Numbered from the stretch's first letter, positions 44,934 through 54,062 are shown. The stretch: DNA of 64,000 bases from Candidatus Woesearchaeota archaeon CG10_big_fil_rev_8_21_14_0_10_44_13 (GCA_002762985.1 PCXZ01000016.1:42088-106087); one strand, 5' to 3'. Translations and numbers: made by a program. Notes: generated from the letters alone by a model not told the origin.

Positions 44934-47666
44934 ATGAGAAAAAATGTCAAGAAGGTAATAAACCAGGTATTGTCCCTGCTTGAGGAGGCAGAATCGTACG
45001 AGTTCCACAAGCAGAACCTGATAAGATCAGTTGACACTCTCTTCAGGGAATACCAGGAAGGGAAGTACAATCATGCCGAATACAACAAGCTCCTGCATGA
45101 TATCCTGAAAAGAAGGACAAAAAAAGAGTGGATAGAGTATTATGACGCTTATATCTATTCCATACTCAAGCAGATAGACCCCCTGATATCCCAGGTGATC
45201 TATTATGTCTATAATGATGATTCGATCAGGAGGCTTTCGATAAGCGGAAGGGAAGTGAAAGTGCGCGCTGAAGACCGCCGTTTCCCTGCGCCTTCCATAG
45301 AGGAGGACAAGAAGCACGAGCTCAGGAAGATAAAGCAGAAGGATGAGAAAGCCAAGGAGTTCGTGGAATTCGAGAGAGAGCCGATCCTTGGCGCCCAGCC
45401 TTCCCCACTAAAAGAGAAATACACAGAGGAGATAAGCAGGATAAGGCATGGAAGAGAGAAGACGGCCCAGGAGAAGATAGAGATAAAGACCCCTGAGATA
45501 AAGGGCGGGAAGATATCTTTTTTACAGAAGGCCCTGTTAGACATAAAGGCCAATATTGAGAAAAGAGAGGCGCGCAGGAAGAAGGAGTACATAAACAAAG
45601 AGCTTGAGAAGGCCAGGAAACCCTCGTTGTTCAGCATCATCATGAGGAAAGCGGCAGGGCTCAGGCCAGAGGCGAAGCCAAGACCTGTCAAGGTCAGAAA
45701 ACCATCAGTCTTCGTGAGGCTGGCCGATGGCATAAGATCCATGCTTTCGCCGAGGAAAAAGCTAGAGCTGAAAGAGGCAGTAAAGAAGCCCGTAATAAGG
45801 CCTACAGCGCAGGAAAGAGAACATCTCACTATATCTCTCTTGTCACGTCTCAAATACATACTTGGATTGAGCGGGGATTCTCAAAAGACCGAGATTGAAA
45901 TCAGAAAGCCTGAACCGCTCAAGATAAAGAAGCTGCCTGCGGGGATATCTTCTATCCGGAAAGACGAAGCCCTCGACAAGCTCTTCTCGCAGCTTGATAC
46001 CATAAAGAAAGGGGGCTCAGAGCTTAAGATAACTCCGAAAGGCACTGCAAAAAAGAGCCTGGGGATGAGGATGGACCTTTTCTTCATAAGGCTGCATGCT
46101 GCATTGAAATACAAGAAGCTCGTGATCGCTGGAAGAGCCCGCGGGTCAGGGAAAGCCGGAGCAGAGACCGAAGAGGAGAGGCCAGCTGAGATAATGCTCA
46201 AGCTGCCAGAGGCAAGAGAGGTGAAAACACCTGTTCCTGCAGCCAAAGAGAGGAAGATATCCATATTCAGCAGGATAAGCGAAGCAGCATCAAGGATAAA
46301 ATCCTTCCTGTTCGTGCCTTATGAGAAGCCAGTGCCGGCAAGAGCCGAGAAGAAGAAGGCTGTTCCTGAGCAGAAGATGCCTTCTGCACAGGCAGCTGAG
46401 AAAATATCGCTTGCTGAGAGGCTGCGCACTTATGTTGCTAATCTTTTCAAAGCAGAGAAGCCTTCTCCTAAGCCTTCCCCTGGCGCAGCAGCAGAGGCAG
46501 CGCGCGTATCAAGGGAAGCGGCAGAAGAAGCCAGGCCTGAGCATGTAAGGTTCAGGTTCAGCTGGAGCCAGATCAAGGAATCCTACAACAAGATGATGGA
46601 AAGGGAGAAGATCTTCGTCTCAAAGAAGATGGAAGTGACACCTTCATTGCAGATGCAGGCCCTGAAAGAGAAAGTGAGGGAGATATCAGAGGAGGAGCAG
46701 ATAACCCCTAAACTGCTCAGGGAGGAAGTAGAGAGCATACAGAAGATAATCTCAGAGAAGAAGAAGTACAAGGTCTATCAGCCGTCTTTCATAGGCTCTT
46801 TTGCAAATGCGACAATAAGGAAATTCACCTTTTACCTCATCGAGCAGTACCCGTCATTCTTCAAGACATTATATGACAACTTAAGGCTTGCGAACATCAA
46901 GCTCCTTTCGAATACCTATGTGAATATAATGCTCCTAACAACGATAATAATCTCTGCGATCTCTTCAGTGTTCTTCTTTGCGTTCTTCCTTTTCACGAAT
47001 AACCCTATCCTCATGATATTTCCCAAGGCGATAATGATGGCGGTCCTTTGCGGCGGCGTCACTTTCATGCTGTTCTATTCTTACCCCCAGATGCAGGCGA
47101 AGAACAGGGAGCATAGCATAAACACCAACCTTCCATTCGCAATAAACCACATCTCTGCTGTCGCAGGATCAGGCGTCCCGCCGACTAAGATGTTCAAGCT
47201 GATAATGGAATCAGAGGAATATGGGGAGATGGCTGTAGAGATAGAGAAGATAGTGGAATATGTAGAGCTGTTCGGCTACGATCTCCTCACTGCAGTGAGG
47301 TCTGTAGCATTCACGACCCCTTCCAGCGCATTCAAGGAATTCCTTGAAGGCATGGTCTCGACAATAGAGTCAGGCGGAGACCTGAACGTCTATCTCAAGG
47401 AGAAGACCTCAGAGGCGATGCTCTCATACGAGCTTGAGAGGCAGAAATACACAGAGACATTGTCCACATACTCAGATATATACACTGGCATCCTTATCGC
47501 AGCGCCATTGTTCTTCATAGTGGCCCTCTCGCTTGTCAGCATGCTCGGGGGCACAATCGGGGGATTGGAGGTCAATGTAGTGATTGTAGGGGGAGCTTAT
47601 GTCGTGATACCAGTGCTCAATATCCTGTTCATAATAATACTTGAGCTGACGCAGCCAGAGGTATGA
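44934..47666 (+). CDS. TadC/FlaJ-like pilus membrane protein with long repetitive N-terminus
   Basis: The protein has 910 residues, far longer than the ~300-500 of typical archaeal TadC/FlaJ proteins. The C-terminal ~330 residues are a T2SSF-type membrane domain: helices near 660-720 (IMLLTTIIISAISSVFFFAFF, AIMMAVLCGGVTFMLFY), the conserved cytoplasmic helical domain (FAINHISAVAGSGVPPTKMFKL), and two terminal helices. The first ~580 residues are soluble, Lys/Glu/Pro-rich. They contain about six or seven short amphipathic helices of similar form (KISFLQKALLDI, PSLFSIIMRKAAG, PSVFVRLADGIRS, KISIFSRISEAASR, KISLAERLRTYVA) joined by Pro/charged linkers. These look like repeated docking motifs, possibly for the ATPase. 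The next TadC-like gene starts 4 bases later. Confidence 0.9.
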   Translation: MRKNVKKVINQVLSLLEEAESYEFHKQNLIRSVDTLFREYQEGKYNHAEYNKLLHDILKRRTKKEWIEYYDAYIYSILKQIDPLISQVIYYVYNDDSIRRLSISGREVKVRAEDRRFPAPSIEEDKKHELRKIKQKDEKAKEFVEFEREPILGAQPSPLKEKYTEEISRIRHGREKTAQEKIEIKTPEIKGGKISFLQKALLDIKANIEKREARRKKEYINKELEKARKPSLFSIIMRKAAGLRPEAKPRPVKVRKPSVFVRLADGIRSMLSPRKKLELKEAVKKPVIRPTAQEREHLTISLLSRLKYILGLSGDSQKTEIEIRKPEPLKIKKLPAGISSIRKDEALDKLFSQLDTIKKGGSELKITPKGTAKKSLGMRMDLFFIRLHAALKYKKLVIAGRARGSGKAGAETEEERPAEIMLKLPEAREVKTPVPAAKERKISIFSRISEAASRIKSFLFVPYEKPVPARAEKKKAVPEQKMPSAQAAEKISLAERLRTYVANLFKAEKPSPKPSPGAAAEAARVSREAAEEARPEHVRFRFSWSQIKESYNKMMEREKIFVSKKMEVTPSLQMQALKEKVREISEEEQITPKLLREEVESIQKIISEKKKYKVYQPSFIGSFANATIRKFTFYLIEQYPSFFKTLYDNLRLANIKLLSNTYVNIMLLTTIIISAISSVFFFAFFLFTNNPILMIFPKAIMMAVLCGGVTFMLFYSYPQMQAKNREHSINTNLPFAINHISAVAGSGVPPTKMFKLIMESEEYGEMAVEIEKIVEYVELFGYDLLTAVRSVAFTTPSSAFKEFLEGMVSTIESGGDLNVYLKEKTSEAMLSYELERQKYTETLSTYSDIYTGILIAAPLFFIVALSLVSMLGGTIGGLEVNVVIVGGAYVVIPVLNILFIIILELTQPEV

Positions 47667-47670
47667 TAGA

Positions 47671-48570
47671 ATGGCATTCAATAAGAACTACATACTGACA
47701 TTCGGGATGGGCATTGTGATACTCATACTTGATATCGCCATGTTCTATCATACCTTGTGGTTCATCCCGCTCATAGTAGTGGCTCTCACAATAGGATGGA
47801 GCCAGTACTGGATAGATTTCTTCATGAATATCCAGAGGCAGAAGAACATCGAAGCGAGGTTCCCTGATTTCGTGAGGTATCTCGCAGGAGCAATAAAATC
47901 TGGCATGCCGGTCTCAAGGGCGATAATCTATGTGTCGAAGACGGATTTCGGCGACCTCACGCCTTATGTGAAGAAGCTCGCAAACCAGGTCGAATGGAGC
48001 ATACCTGTCCACAAGGCTCTGAACACCTTTGCGAACGAGACGAAGAATGCCGTGATCAGGAGGGCCATCGCCACTGTTGTCGAGGCAGAGAGGGCAGGAG
48101 GAAATCTCGAGGATGTCCTTGAGAGCGTGACGAACTCCGTCATCGAGATAAAGAAGATGAAGCAGAGGAGGAGGGCCAGCATCCAAGGCCAGATAATCCA
48201 GAACTATGTCATCTTCATAGTGTTCTTGGTCGTCATGATAGTCGTCCAGAACATGGTAGTGCCTTATGTCACTGCAATAGGCGAGACAGAATCAAGGGGC
48301 AGCGATACAGGCATAATCGCGCCTTTGGGTGGTGTTGTCGAGAAGGTGAATTTCGATTTCAGCTCGATTGACGGCTTTTTGAATTCCATGAGGGCATGGT
48401 TCACGAGCCTCAGGGGCGTGTTCCTCATGATAGCCCTGATCCAGGGATTCTTCACTGGGATCGTCATAGGAAAACTTGCAGAAGGCCAGATGGCTCCTGG
48501 ACTGAAGCATTCATTGATACTGATGACGATCGCGTTCTTCGTGATAACACTGTCGCAGGGCGTTGTGTAG
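47671..48570 (+). CDS. Second TadC/FlaJ-like pilus membrane protein
   Basis: The protein has 299 residues, normal size for TadC. Two N-terminal helices (YILTFGMGIVILILDIAMFYHTLWFIPLIVVALTIGW) come first, then the T2SSF cytoplasmic domain (FPDFVRYLAGAIKSGMPVSRAI ... VVEAERAGGNLEDVLESV). A membrane helix (YVIFIVFLVVMIVVQNMVVPYV), an external loop and two final helices follow. Together with the 910-residue protein it forms the platform on which the ATPase acts; paired TadC subunits are common in archaeal pilus loci. Last gene of the operon. The following intergenic space is taken by repeat copy B. Confidence 0.93.
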   Translation: MAFNKNYILTFGMGIVILILDIAMFYHTLWFIPLIVVALTIGWSQYWIDFFMNIQRQKNIEARFPDFVRYLAGAIKSGMPVSRAIIYVSKTDFGDLTPYVKKLANQVEWSIPVHKALNTFANETKNAVIRRAIATVVEAERAGGNLEDVLESVTNSVIEIKKMKQRRRASIQGQIIQNYVIFIVFLVVMIVVQNMVVPYVTAIGETESRGSDTGIIAPLGGVVEKVNFDFSSIDGFLNSMRAWFTSLRGVFLMIALIQGFFTGIVIGKLAEGQMAPGLKHSLILMTIAFFVITLSQGVV

Positions 48571-48620
48571 GGAAATTTAAGGCAAGCTGTTTGTTTTAAT
48601 TTTGTTGTCTTAAACTATAA

Positions 48621-48906
48621 CTTTTTGCAACACGACCATGACGACCCTCAACAGAAAATCTGCGGATTTTCTTAGTTGATTTGTTTCAAAATCAACAACA
48701 GAAAACTTTTGGTTTTCTTAGTTGTTTATTGTATAACCAACAATCCATTCGCCTCCACAGCACAACTGCCGGATACGGCTCATGCCCTCACAATTGAGCA
48801 CTAGCCAACTCCCCCGCTATTAAAACGCTGTGCCTTAAGATAGAACTCTGAGCACCTTGGGGTGGAAGGGTGGGAAAGCGAGTTTGCAGCAATTTTGGGC
48901 GGGGTA
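48621..48906 (+). repeat. Dispersed intergenic repeat, copy B (with hairpin array)
   Basis: The left part (48649-48741) is the same zigzag hairpin array as in copy A (AGAAAATC-TGCG-GATTTTCT and so on). The core begins CAATCCATTCGCCTCCACAG at 48741. The right part diverges from A and matches copy E instead (GCTATTAAAACGCTGTGCC, GAGCACCTTGGGGTGGAAGG, TTTTGGGCGGGGTA). B is therefore a bridge between two forms of the family. It fills the gap between convergent genes. Confidence 0.86.
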
Positions 48907-48989
48907 TTTTTTGATTAAAAAAGAAATACTGCTGCAAATCATAAAAAGAGCATCATCTTAAAGACATATTTTCATAGAAATCCAAACCA

Positions 48990-49298
48990 CTACCTCACCT
49001 TCACCTGCACGCATGTATTATTTACGCATCTTATCTCGAACATCGCTGCTATGCCTGTGCAGAAATCAGGGCACTGCTGGCTGGGATCGACATATTCCCT
49101 GTTGCCATAGAAGCAGTCTCCTGTGTCCAGGCTTATGCCGCAGGCGCAGTCTGAGTCCTTGCCGCAGAATTTGTCCTTTGGGATGTTGAGCTTCTCTATA
49201 GGCCCACTCTTGAGAAGGCCGCTTGTTAAGGCGATAAGGGATATCACAAACATGGTGAAATATATCATATACTTTATCTTTGCAGATAGCTTGATCAT
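48990..49298 (-). CDS. Small secreted or anchored Cys-rich protein
   Basis: The protein has 102 residues. An N-terminal hydrophobic helix (YMIYFTMFVISLIALTSGLL) is followed by a ~70-residue domain with eight Cys (DKFCGKDSDCACGIS, GDCFYGN, QQCPDFCTG, IRCVNNTCVQV), which probably form four disulfides outside the cell. No family was recognised; the pattern resembles small disulfide-stabilised knottin-like domains found in archaeal surface proteins. It is a monocistronic gene flanked by repeat copies B and G. Confidence 0.75.
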   Translation of the reverse strand: MIKLSAKIKYMIYFTMFVISLIALTSGLLKSGPIEKLNIPKDKFCGKDSDCACGISLDTGDCFYGNREYVDPSQQCPDFCTGIAAMFEIRCVNNTCVQVKVR

Positions 49299-49362
49299 AA
49301 GCAGGGTATTCTTTGCGGGTTTTTAAAGGTTGCGCAGAAGATTATTCTTGTTTTTGAAGTGG

Positions 49363-49492
49363 CAATCCTCCCTCGCCTGCGCTAGGCGGAGCGCCATACT
49401 AAATTTCTATGCCTTCAGTTAGTTGGTCGAGCACCTTGAGGTGATAGGGAGGGATATCGATGGGTTGATGGATGAGGGAGGGGTAATTTTAG
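49363..49492 (+). repeat. Dispersed intergenic repeat, copy G (diverged)
   Basis: It begins CAATCCTCCCTCGCCTGCG and ends AGGGAGGGGTAATTTTAG; the internal block GAGCACCTTGAGGTGATAGG matches copies B and F. The 5' half has diverged and forms a CGCCT/AGGCG hairpin. It lies in the 312-base gap between divergent genes; no other feature is seen there apart from a TATA-like TATAAATATA just before the next gene. Confidence 0.65.
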
Positions 49493-49610
49493 AACTAAGT
49501 TAGAAGAAAGAGAGACAGTATCTTTTAACATAGATAAACACATTCCCAACGCCCTTGCCCCTTTCTCCATTCGAAATCTATAAATATAAGCTCATACATC
49601 CATCCAGACC

Positions 49611-49970
49611 ATGACCGCAGTCCAGGATACAAAAAGCGCAGTATGCTACCAGTGCAATAAGATGGTGCCTGTCTCTGACCTAAGGTTTGTCCTGGCGGAA
49701 AAAGACACTGCGGTGCCCCTCTGCTCAGAATGCAGGTCAAAGACAAGGACAAAAGTGCATGTGATGAAGAAGGTGGAAGAGGGCAGGGAAGCTAAAACGC
49801 CCGTGAACAGGCCTGATTATTACTGCGAGAGATGCAAGTACAGGTTCAAGCATGATTCTAAGGGAAAGACCAATCTCAGGTGCCCTTTCTGCGGGAAATC
49901 CGACAAGATAAGGCAGCATAAGGAGCATGCAGCAGATGATCTGCTGAAAGAATCAGAAGGATACTATTGA
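49611..49970 (+). CDS. Two-zinc-ribbon protein
   Basis: The protein has 119 residues. The N-terminal ribbon has CYQC...CSEC (Cys12, Cys15 and LCSECRS) and the C-terminal ribbon has YCERC...RCPFCG (~64-90). A basic linker (KVHVMKKVEEGREAK) separates them. No specific family was recognised; paired ribbons suggest RNA, DNA or ribosome association. The TATA-like TCTATAAATATAAG ends ~30 bases before the ATG, so the mRNA is probably leaderless or nearly so. Its 3' end overlaps the convergent PIN-like gene by 18 bases. Confidence 0.78.
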   Translation: MTAVQDTKSAVCYQCNKMVPVSDLRFVLAEKDTAVPLCSECRSKTRTKVHVMKKVEEGREAKTPVNRPDYYCERCKYRFKHDSKGKTNLRCPFCGKSDKIRQHKEHAADDLLKESEGYY

Positions 49971-50720
49971 GCTAGGCCTTTTTTTTTCATCTTTGGTTAT
50001 GCATTCAGGGATATGCTCTCTCATAGGTATCCCTTTCGGCAGGAAACTTCCATACATCCCTAACTGGGCAGGAGCAAGCACCTCATTTCTTGCAATGTAT
50101 CTTCCGGCCTCAATAACACCGATGTCATTTGACAGCAAAGCGCATGATTTATTCCCTTCTAATACGATCGCAAGACCTGAGCTCAGGAAATTGATATCAG
50201 GGTAATTGAGCCTGTACACTGTTTGCAGGCCAGTATAAGCCCGTTTGCATACATTATAAGTCGCTTTCTCTTCTGCTGAAAACGAAAGAACTTTGCCTTC
50301 GTTCTGGAGTATTGATACAAGGCGGTTTTCTGCCCTTATCAGCCTCTCTACTGCTTCATGGGGGATCTTATTGCGCATGCATTTGTCAACGGCTTTCCCT
50401 TTATTCTTGAATTTTTCAATTGCGGTCCCTTTTAATTCAGAGAGGATTATATCTGTTGTGCATATGCCATATTTTTCTCTGTTAGGTCCCCTAAACCTTA
50501 CTAGCTCTATAAAAGACTGGAGAAAAGCCTCGCTTTCATGGACATCTGTCACCCTTAGATTATCATAATCAAAATTCCTCTTCTCTCTCAGGCCCAGGAT
50601 CTCAAGGACACCCCCTAAGGAAGTCGGATCAAAAAGCACAATATCATAACTTCTTGCAATCTCAACAATCTTGTTTATAGAATCATCGACAGGATCACTT
50701 GCTTCCATGTTATTCATCAA
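49953..50720 (-). CDS. PIN-domain-like protein
   Basis: The protein has 255 residues. The arrangement of acidic residues is PIN-like: VLFDPTSLGG near the N-terminus, CTTDIILSELKG, a helical middle, then DINFLSSGLAIVLEGNKSCALLSNDIGVIEAG, corresponding to the D...D...SND pattern of PIN nucleases. PIN proteins cleave RNA, often as toxins or in rRNA processing. At 255 residues it is larger than VapC toxins (~130), and no antitoxin gene is adjacent, so a cellular RNA-processing role is as likely. The fold call is from motif pattern only. The region upstream to metG contains promoters for both divergent genes. Confidence 0.6.
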   Translation of the reverse strand: MMNNMEASDPVDDSINKIVEIARSYDIVLFDPTSLGGVLEILGLREKRNFDYDNLRVTDVHESEAFLQSFIELVRFRGPNREKYGICTTDIILSELKGTAIEKFKNKGKAVDKCMRNKIPHEAVERLIRAENRLVSILQNEGKVLSFSAEEKATYNVCKRAYTGLQTVYRLNYPDINFLSSGLAIVLEGNKSCALLSNDIGVIEAGRYIARNEVLAPAQLGMYGSFLPKGIPMREHIPECITKDEKKRPSSIVSF

Positions 50721-50828
50721 AACACCCCAAACTAGGCTTTCTGGGCTTTTATTATGGGAGGATTTATAAATGTTTCTACTTTAACTACTATTAAGTAAAG
50801 ATTAAATTTTTACACTCTTAGCTTCAAA

Positions 50829-50841
50829 AACCTTTAAAAAC
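50829..50841 (+). promoter_or_regulatory. TATA box of metG (leaderless)
   Basis: ACCTTTAAAAACC centres about 27 bases before ATG 50863 and there is no ribosome-binding sequence between them, indicating a leaderless mRNA. A TTTATAAATG element at ~50763 may serve the divergent PIN-like gene. Confidence 0.6.
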
Positions 50842-50862
50842 CCCCCTGCCTACCTTATTCCC

Positions 50863-52980
50863 ATGCCGAAGAAAATAGTGATAACGGCGGCACTGCCGTA
50901 TGCAAACGGCCCCATTCATATGGGCCACATGGTCGAGTATATAGAGACAGACATATTCGCAAGGTTCATGAAGCTGATAGGCGAGCACGCGATATTCTGC
51001 TGCGCTGATGACACTCACGGGACACCCATCGAGATTGCGGCTATGAAGAAAGGCGTCCTTCCTGAAGAGCTGATCTCAGTGATGCACAAGGAGCACCTCA
51101 GGGATTTCATGGATTTCCAGATAAGGTTCGACAGCTATCATTCGACGAACTCGAAGGAAAACAAGTTCTTCAGCGATTTCATATTCAATGAGCTCGACAA
51201 GAAAAAGCTCATCTACCAGAAGGAAGTCGAGCTGACATACTGCGAGAGGTGCAGGAGGTTCCTGCCGGACAGATATGTCAAAGGGAAATGCCCGAAGTGC
51301 GGAGCAGACGACCAGTATGGCGATGTCTGCGAGAGATGCAATGCCGCTTATTCGACAGTAGACCTTGTCGAGCCTTTCTGCGCGATATGCGGAGGGACGC
51401 CCGCAAAAAGGAAATCCACGCATTACTTCTTCAAGCTGAGCCAATGCGCAGACCAGCTCAAGAGCTGGCTTGACAAGAACAAGAACCTCCAGCAGGAAGT
51501 CAAGAATTATGTATTGAACTGGATAAAAGAGGGGCTCAAGGACTGGGACATAACAAGGGACGGCCCATACTTCGGATTCAATATCCCTGGGGAGAAGGAC
51601 AAGTATTATTATGTGTGGCTTGATGCGCCAGTGGGGTATATCGCTTCTACTGAGAACTACTGCAGGAACATAATGAAAGGCAAGGAGAGGTATGAGGAAT
51701 ACTGGAAAGAAGGAAGGATATTCCATTTCATGGGCAAGGACATAATCTACTTCCATTTCCTTTTCTGGCCGGCCATGCTCATGAATTCCGGCTTTGCGCT
51801 GCCAGAGGACATAATCGTGCACGGCTATCTCACTGTCAATGGCGAGAAGATGTCGAAGTCCAGAGGCACGTTCTTCACTGCAAGGGATTACCTGAATGTG
51901 CTTGACCCGCAGTACCTCAGGTTCTATTATGCTGCAAACCTGTCGAAGACCATGTCGGACATCAATCTTGATTTCAATGACCTGAAGAACAGGACGAACA
52001 ATGAGCTTGTCGCTGACCTAGGCAATTTCGCCTACAGGGTCCTCAGCTTCATAAACAAGAATTTCGACTCAAAGCTCTCTGATTTCGACGAGAAAGAGGC
52101 AAAGCCCATAATGGACGATCTCAAAGGGAAATTTGAGGCTATAAAAAATGCGTATCTGAGATGCAATTTCAGGGAAGCCGTAAAGCTGATCCTTGAAGTG
52201 GGCTCGATAGGAAACAAGCATTTCCAGGAGAACAAGCCATGGGAGATGATGAAGGCAGGAAAAGAAAGCGAGAAGAAAGCCATGCAGGTATCGACATTCT
52301 GCGCGAACATAGCGAAGAACATATCCATACTCATGAAGCCCATACTGCCCCAGTTCTCTGCAGAGCTCGAGAAGCAGCTTGGGATTGGCGAGCAGATATG
52401 GGAAGACTTGGGATTTGGCCTTAAGGACTGCAGGATAAACGAAGCGAAGATACTGATCAGGAAGATAGAGCAGGAGGATATAGACAAGCTTTCTGTGAAA
52501 GATGCGTTCTCGATGCTTGACCTGAGGGTCGCCAAAGTCCTCGAAGCGAAAGAGCATCCTAACTCTGACAAGCTTTTGATACTGCAGATCGATGTCGGCT
52601 CAGACAGGAGGCAGCTTGTCGCTGGATTGAAGCAGCACTACAAGCCGGAAGAATTGGTGGGGAAAAAGATAGTGATAATCAAGAACTTAAAGCCGGCAAA
52701 ACTGAGAGGAGAAGTCTCAGCAGGCATGCTGCTTGCAGGCGGGGATGAGAAAGCCGATATCCACAGGATCCTTGAGGCAAAGGATGCGAAGCCAGGGACA
52801 AGAGTGGCTGTTGATGGCATATCATCATTGCCTGATGAAGGCATAACAGAGATAAGGCTGGAAGATTTCCTCAATGTGAAGATTGAGGTCAATGAAGGCA
52901 AGGCGGTCTACAAAGGACAGGCTCTCAAGGCAGGAAAAGATGATATAACATGCGCCCTTGACAGGGGAAATGTAAGATGA
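50863..52980 (+). CDS. metG: Methionyl-tRNA synthetase
   Basis: The protein has 705 residues. The class I Rossmann core has the HIGH-type motif PYANGPIHMGHM near the N-terminus and KMSKSRG near 328. The connective insertion has four CxxC-type knuckles (CERCRRF, KCPKCG, VCERCN, FCAICG), the two-zinc form typical of archaeal MetRS. The anticodon-binding helical domain runs ~380-540. A C-terminal OB-fold tRNA-binding domain (DLRVAKVLEAKEHPNSDKLLI) is fused, as in many archaea and bacteria. It charges tRNA-Met. The last four bases overlap the next ATG, so the downstream lipocalin-like gene is translationally coupled, an unusual partner. Confidence 0.97.
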   Translation: MPKKIVITAALPYANGPIHMGHMVEYIETDIFARFMKLIGEHAIFCCADDTHGTPIEIAAMKKGVLPEELISVMHKEHLRDFMDFQIRFDSYHSTNSKENKFFSDFIFNELDKKKLIYQKEVELTYCERCRRFLPDRYVKGKCPKCGADDQYGDVCERCNAAYSTVDLVEPFCAICGGTPAKRKSTHYFFKLSQCADQLKSWLDKNKNLQQEVKNYVLNWIKEGLKDWDITRDGPYFGFNIPGEKDKYYYVWLDAPVGYIASTENYCRNIMKGKERYEEYWKEGRIFHFMGKDIIYFHFLFWPAMLMNSGFALPEDIIVHGYLTVNGEKMSKSRGTFFTARDYLNVLDPQYLRFYYAANLSKTMSDINLDFNDLKNRTNNELVADLGNFAYRVLSFINKNFDSKLSDFDEKEAKPIMDDLKGKFEAIKNAYLRCNFREAVKLILEVGSIGNKHFQENKPWEMMKAGKESEKKAMQVSTFCANIAKNISILMKPILPQFSAELEKQLGIGEQIWEDLGFGLKDCRINEAKILIRKIEQEDIDKLSVKDAFSMLDLRVAKVLEAKEHPNSDKLLILQIDVGSDRRQLVAGLKQHYKPEELVGKKIVIIKNLKPAKLRGEVSAGMLLAGGDEKADIHRILEAKDAKPGTRVAVDGISSLPDEGITEIRLEDFLNVKIEVNEGKAVYKGQALKAGKDDITCALDRGNVR

Positions 52981-54056
52981 TGCAATACAAGAAGATCTCT
53001 TTTCCCAAGGATTCTCTTCCCCACGACCATATAATAGAGTGGTGGTATTTCAACGGCCATCTGCATGACAAGAACGGCAATCATTATGCTTTCATGGACT
53101 GCCTGTTCAGGGCAGACTCGAAAAAAGTGAAGATACCTTTCATAAAAAGGGTGCCATGGAAATACATATACTTCTCGCATTCCCTCCTCACAGACTCAAG
53201 GACAAAAGAATTCCATTCAGACATCAACCCCCTGCTCGCAGTGTCTGAGGACAGCTTCTCAAAACCCCTGTTTTATGTCAATTATACAATGCCTACATTC
53301 AAGGGTTATTTCAATTATGAGATGGAGCAGACCAGCGGGTCATCATTCAGGGTGAAATCGAGGTTCTTCGACCTTGTCATGAGGTCCAGAAAGCGGCCAT
53401 TGCTCGAGGGCGGAAAAGGGTTCCTGGACCTGAACGGCAAGCAGACCTATTATTACTCGCTGACTAACCTCCAGACAGAAGGATGGGTGGCAGTGAAAGG
53501 GAAGAAGATAAGGGTCAAAGGCAAATCATGGATGGACCACCAGTGGGCAGATGTGGCCTACTCTAGGGACAAATGGTCATGGTTCTCTATACAGCTTGAC
53601 AACAACATAGAGATGGTCTGCTTCGAATATGATGACCTGAAGAAGAAGACTTGCCTGATGAGCATGATAGACGGGCATGGCAGGCAGAAGCACACTGATG
53701 ATATCAGGATGACTCCGCTGGGGAAGCCCTGGGAAAGCCCTAAGACAGGGGCAAGATATCCTCTTTCGTGGAAGATAGAAGTCCCATCGTGGGGCATTGA
53801 ATTGAAGACAAGGCATATGATAAGGGAGCAGGAGATGTTCTCCAACATGATAAATTACTGGGAAGGCCCTGTGCTCATCGAAGGGAAGATGGGCGGGAAG
53901 AGAGTGAAAGGGAATGGATTCATGGAGCTCGCATCGTATCCCATGAAAAAATCCATCACAGGGGTTTACAGGGGTGAATTCAGGAGGATACTGAAGAAGC
54001 AGATGAAGATCACAAAAGACAAGTTCTTCAATCTGGACAGGTGGAAGATCAGTTAA
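52977..54056 (+). CDS. AttH/CrtC-like lipocalin-fold protein
   Basis: The protein has 359 residues. HDHIIEWWYFNGHLHDKNG near the N-terminus and GKSWMDHQWADV near 190 are hallmark words of the AttH/carotenoid 1,2-hydratase (CrtC) family, which is built of two lipocalin-like barrels. Known members hydrate carotenoids or tailor hydrophobic secondary metabolites; most are uncharacterised. There is no signal peptide and no carotenoid gene in the window, so a lipid- or isoprenoid-binding role is more cautious. It starts inside the metG stop (ATGA overlap). It converges with the phosphatase gene, 6 bases apart. Confidence 0.85.
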   Translation: MMQYKKISFPKDSLPHDHIIEWWYFNGHLHDKNGNHYAFMDCLFRADSKKVKIPFIKRVPWKYIYFSHSLLTDSRTKEFHSDINPLLAVSEDSFSKPLFYVNYTMPTFKGYFNYEMEQTSGSSFRVKSRFFDLVMRSRKRPLLEGGKGFLDLNGKQTYYYSLTNLQTEGWVAVKGKKIRVKGKSWMDHQWADVAYSRDKWSWFSIQLDNNIEMVCFEYDDLKKKTCLMSMIDGHGRQKHTDDIRMTPLGKPWESPKTGARYPLSWKIEVPSWGIELKTRHMIREQEMFSNMINYWEGPVLIEGKMGGKRVKGNGFMELASYPMKKSITGVYRGEFRRILKKQMKITKDKFFNLDRWKIS

Positions 54057-54062
54057 GCTAAG

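Noticed and set aside
49953-50720. VapBC toxin-antitoxin system
   Set aside because: The PIN-like protein is about twice VapC size and no small antitoxin gene precedes it.
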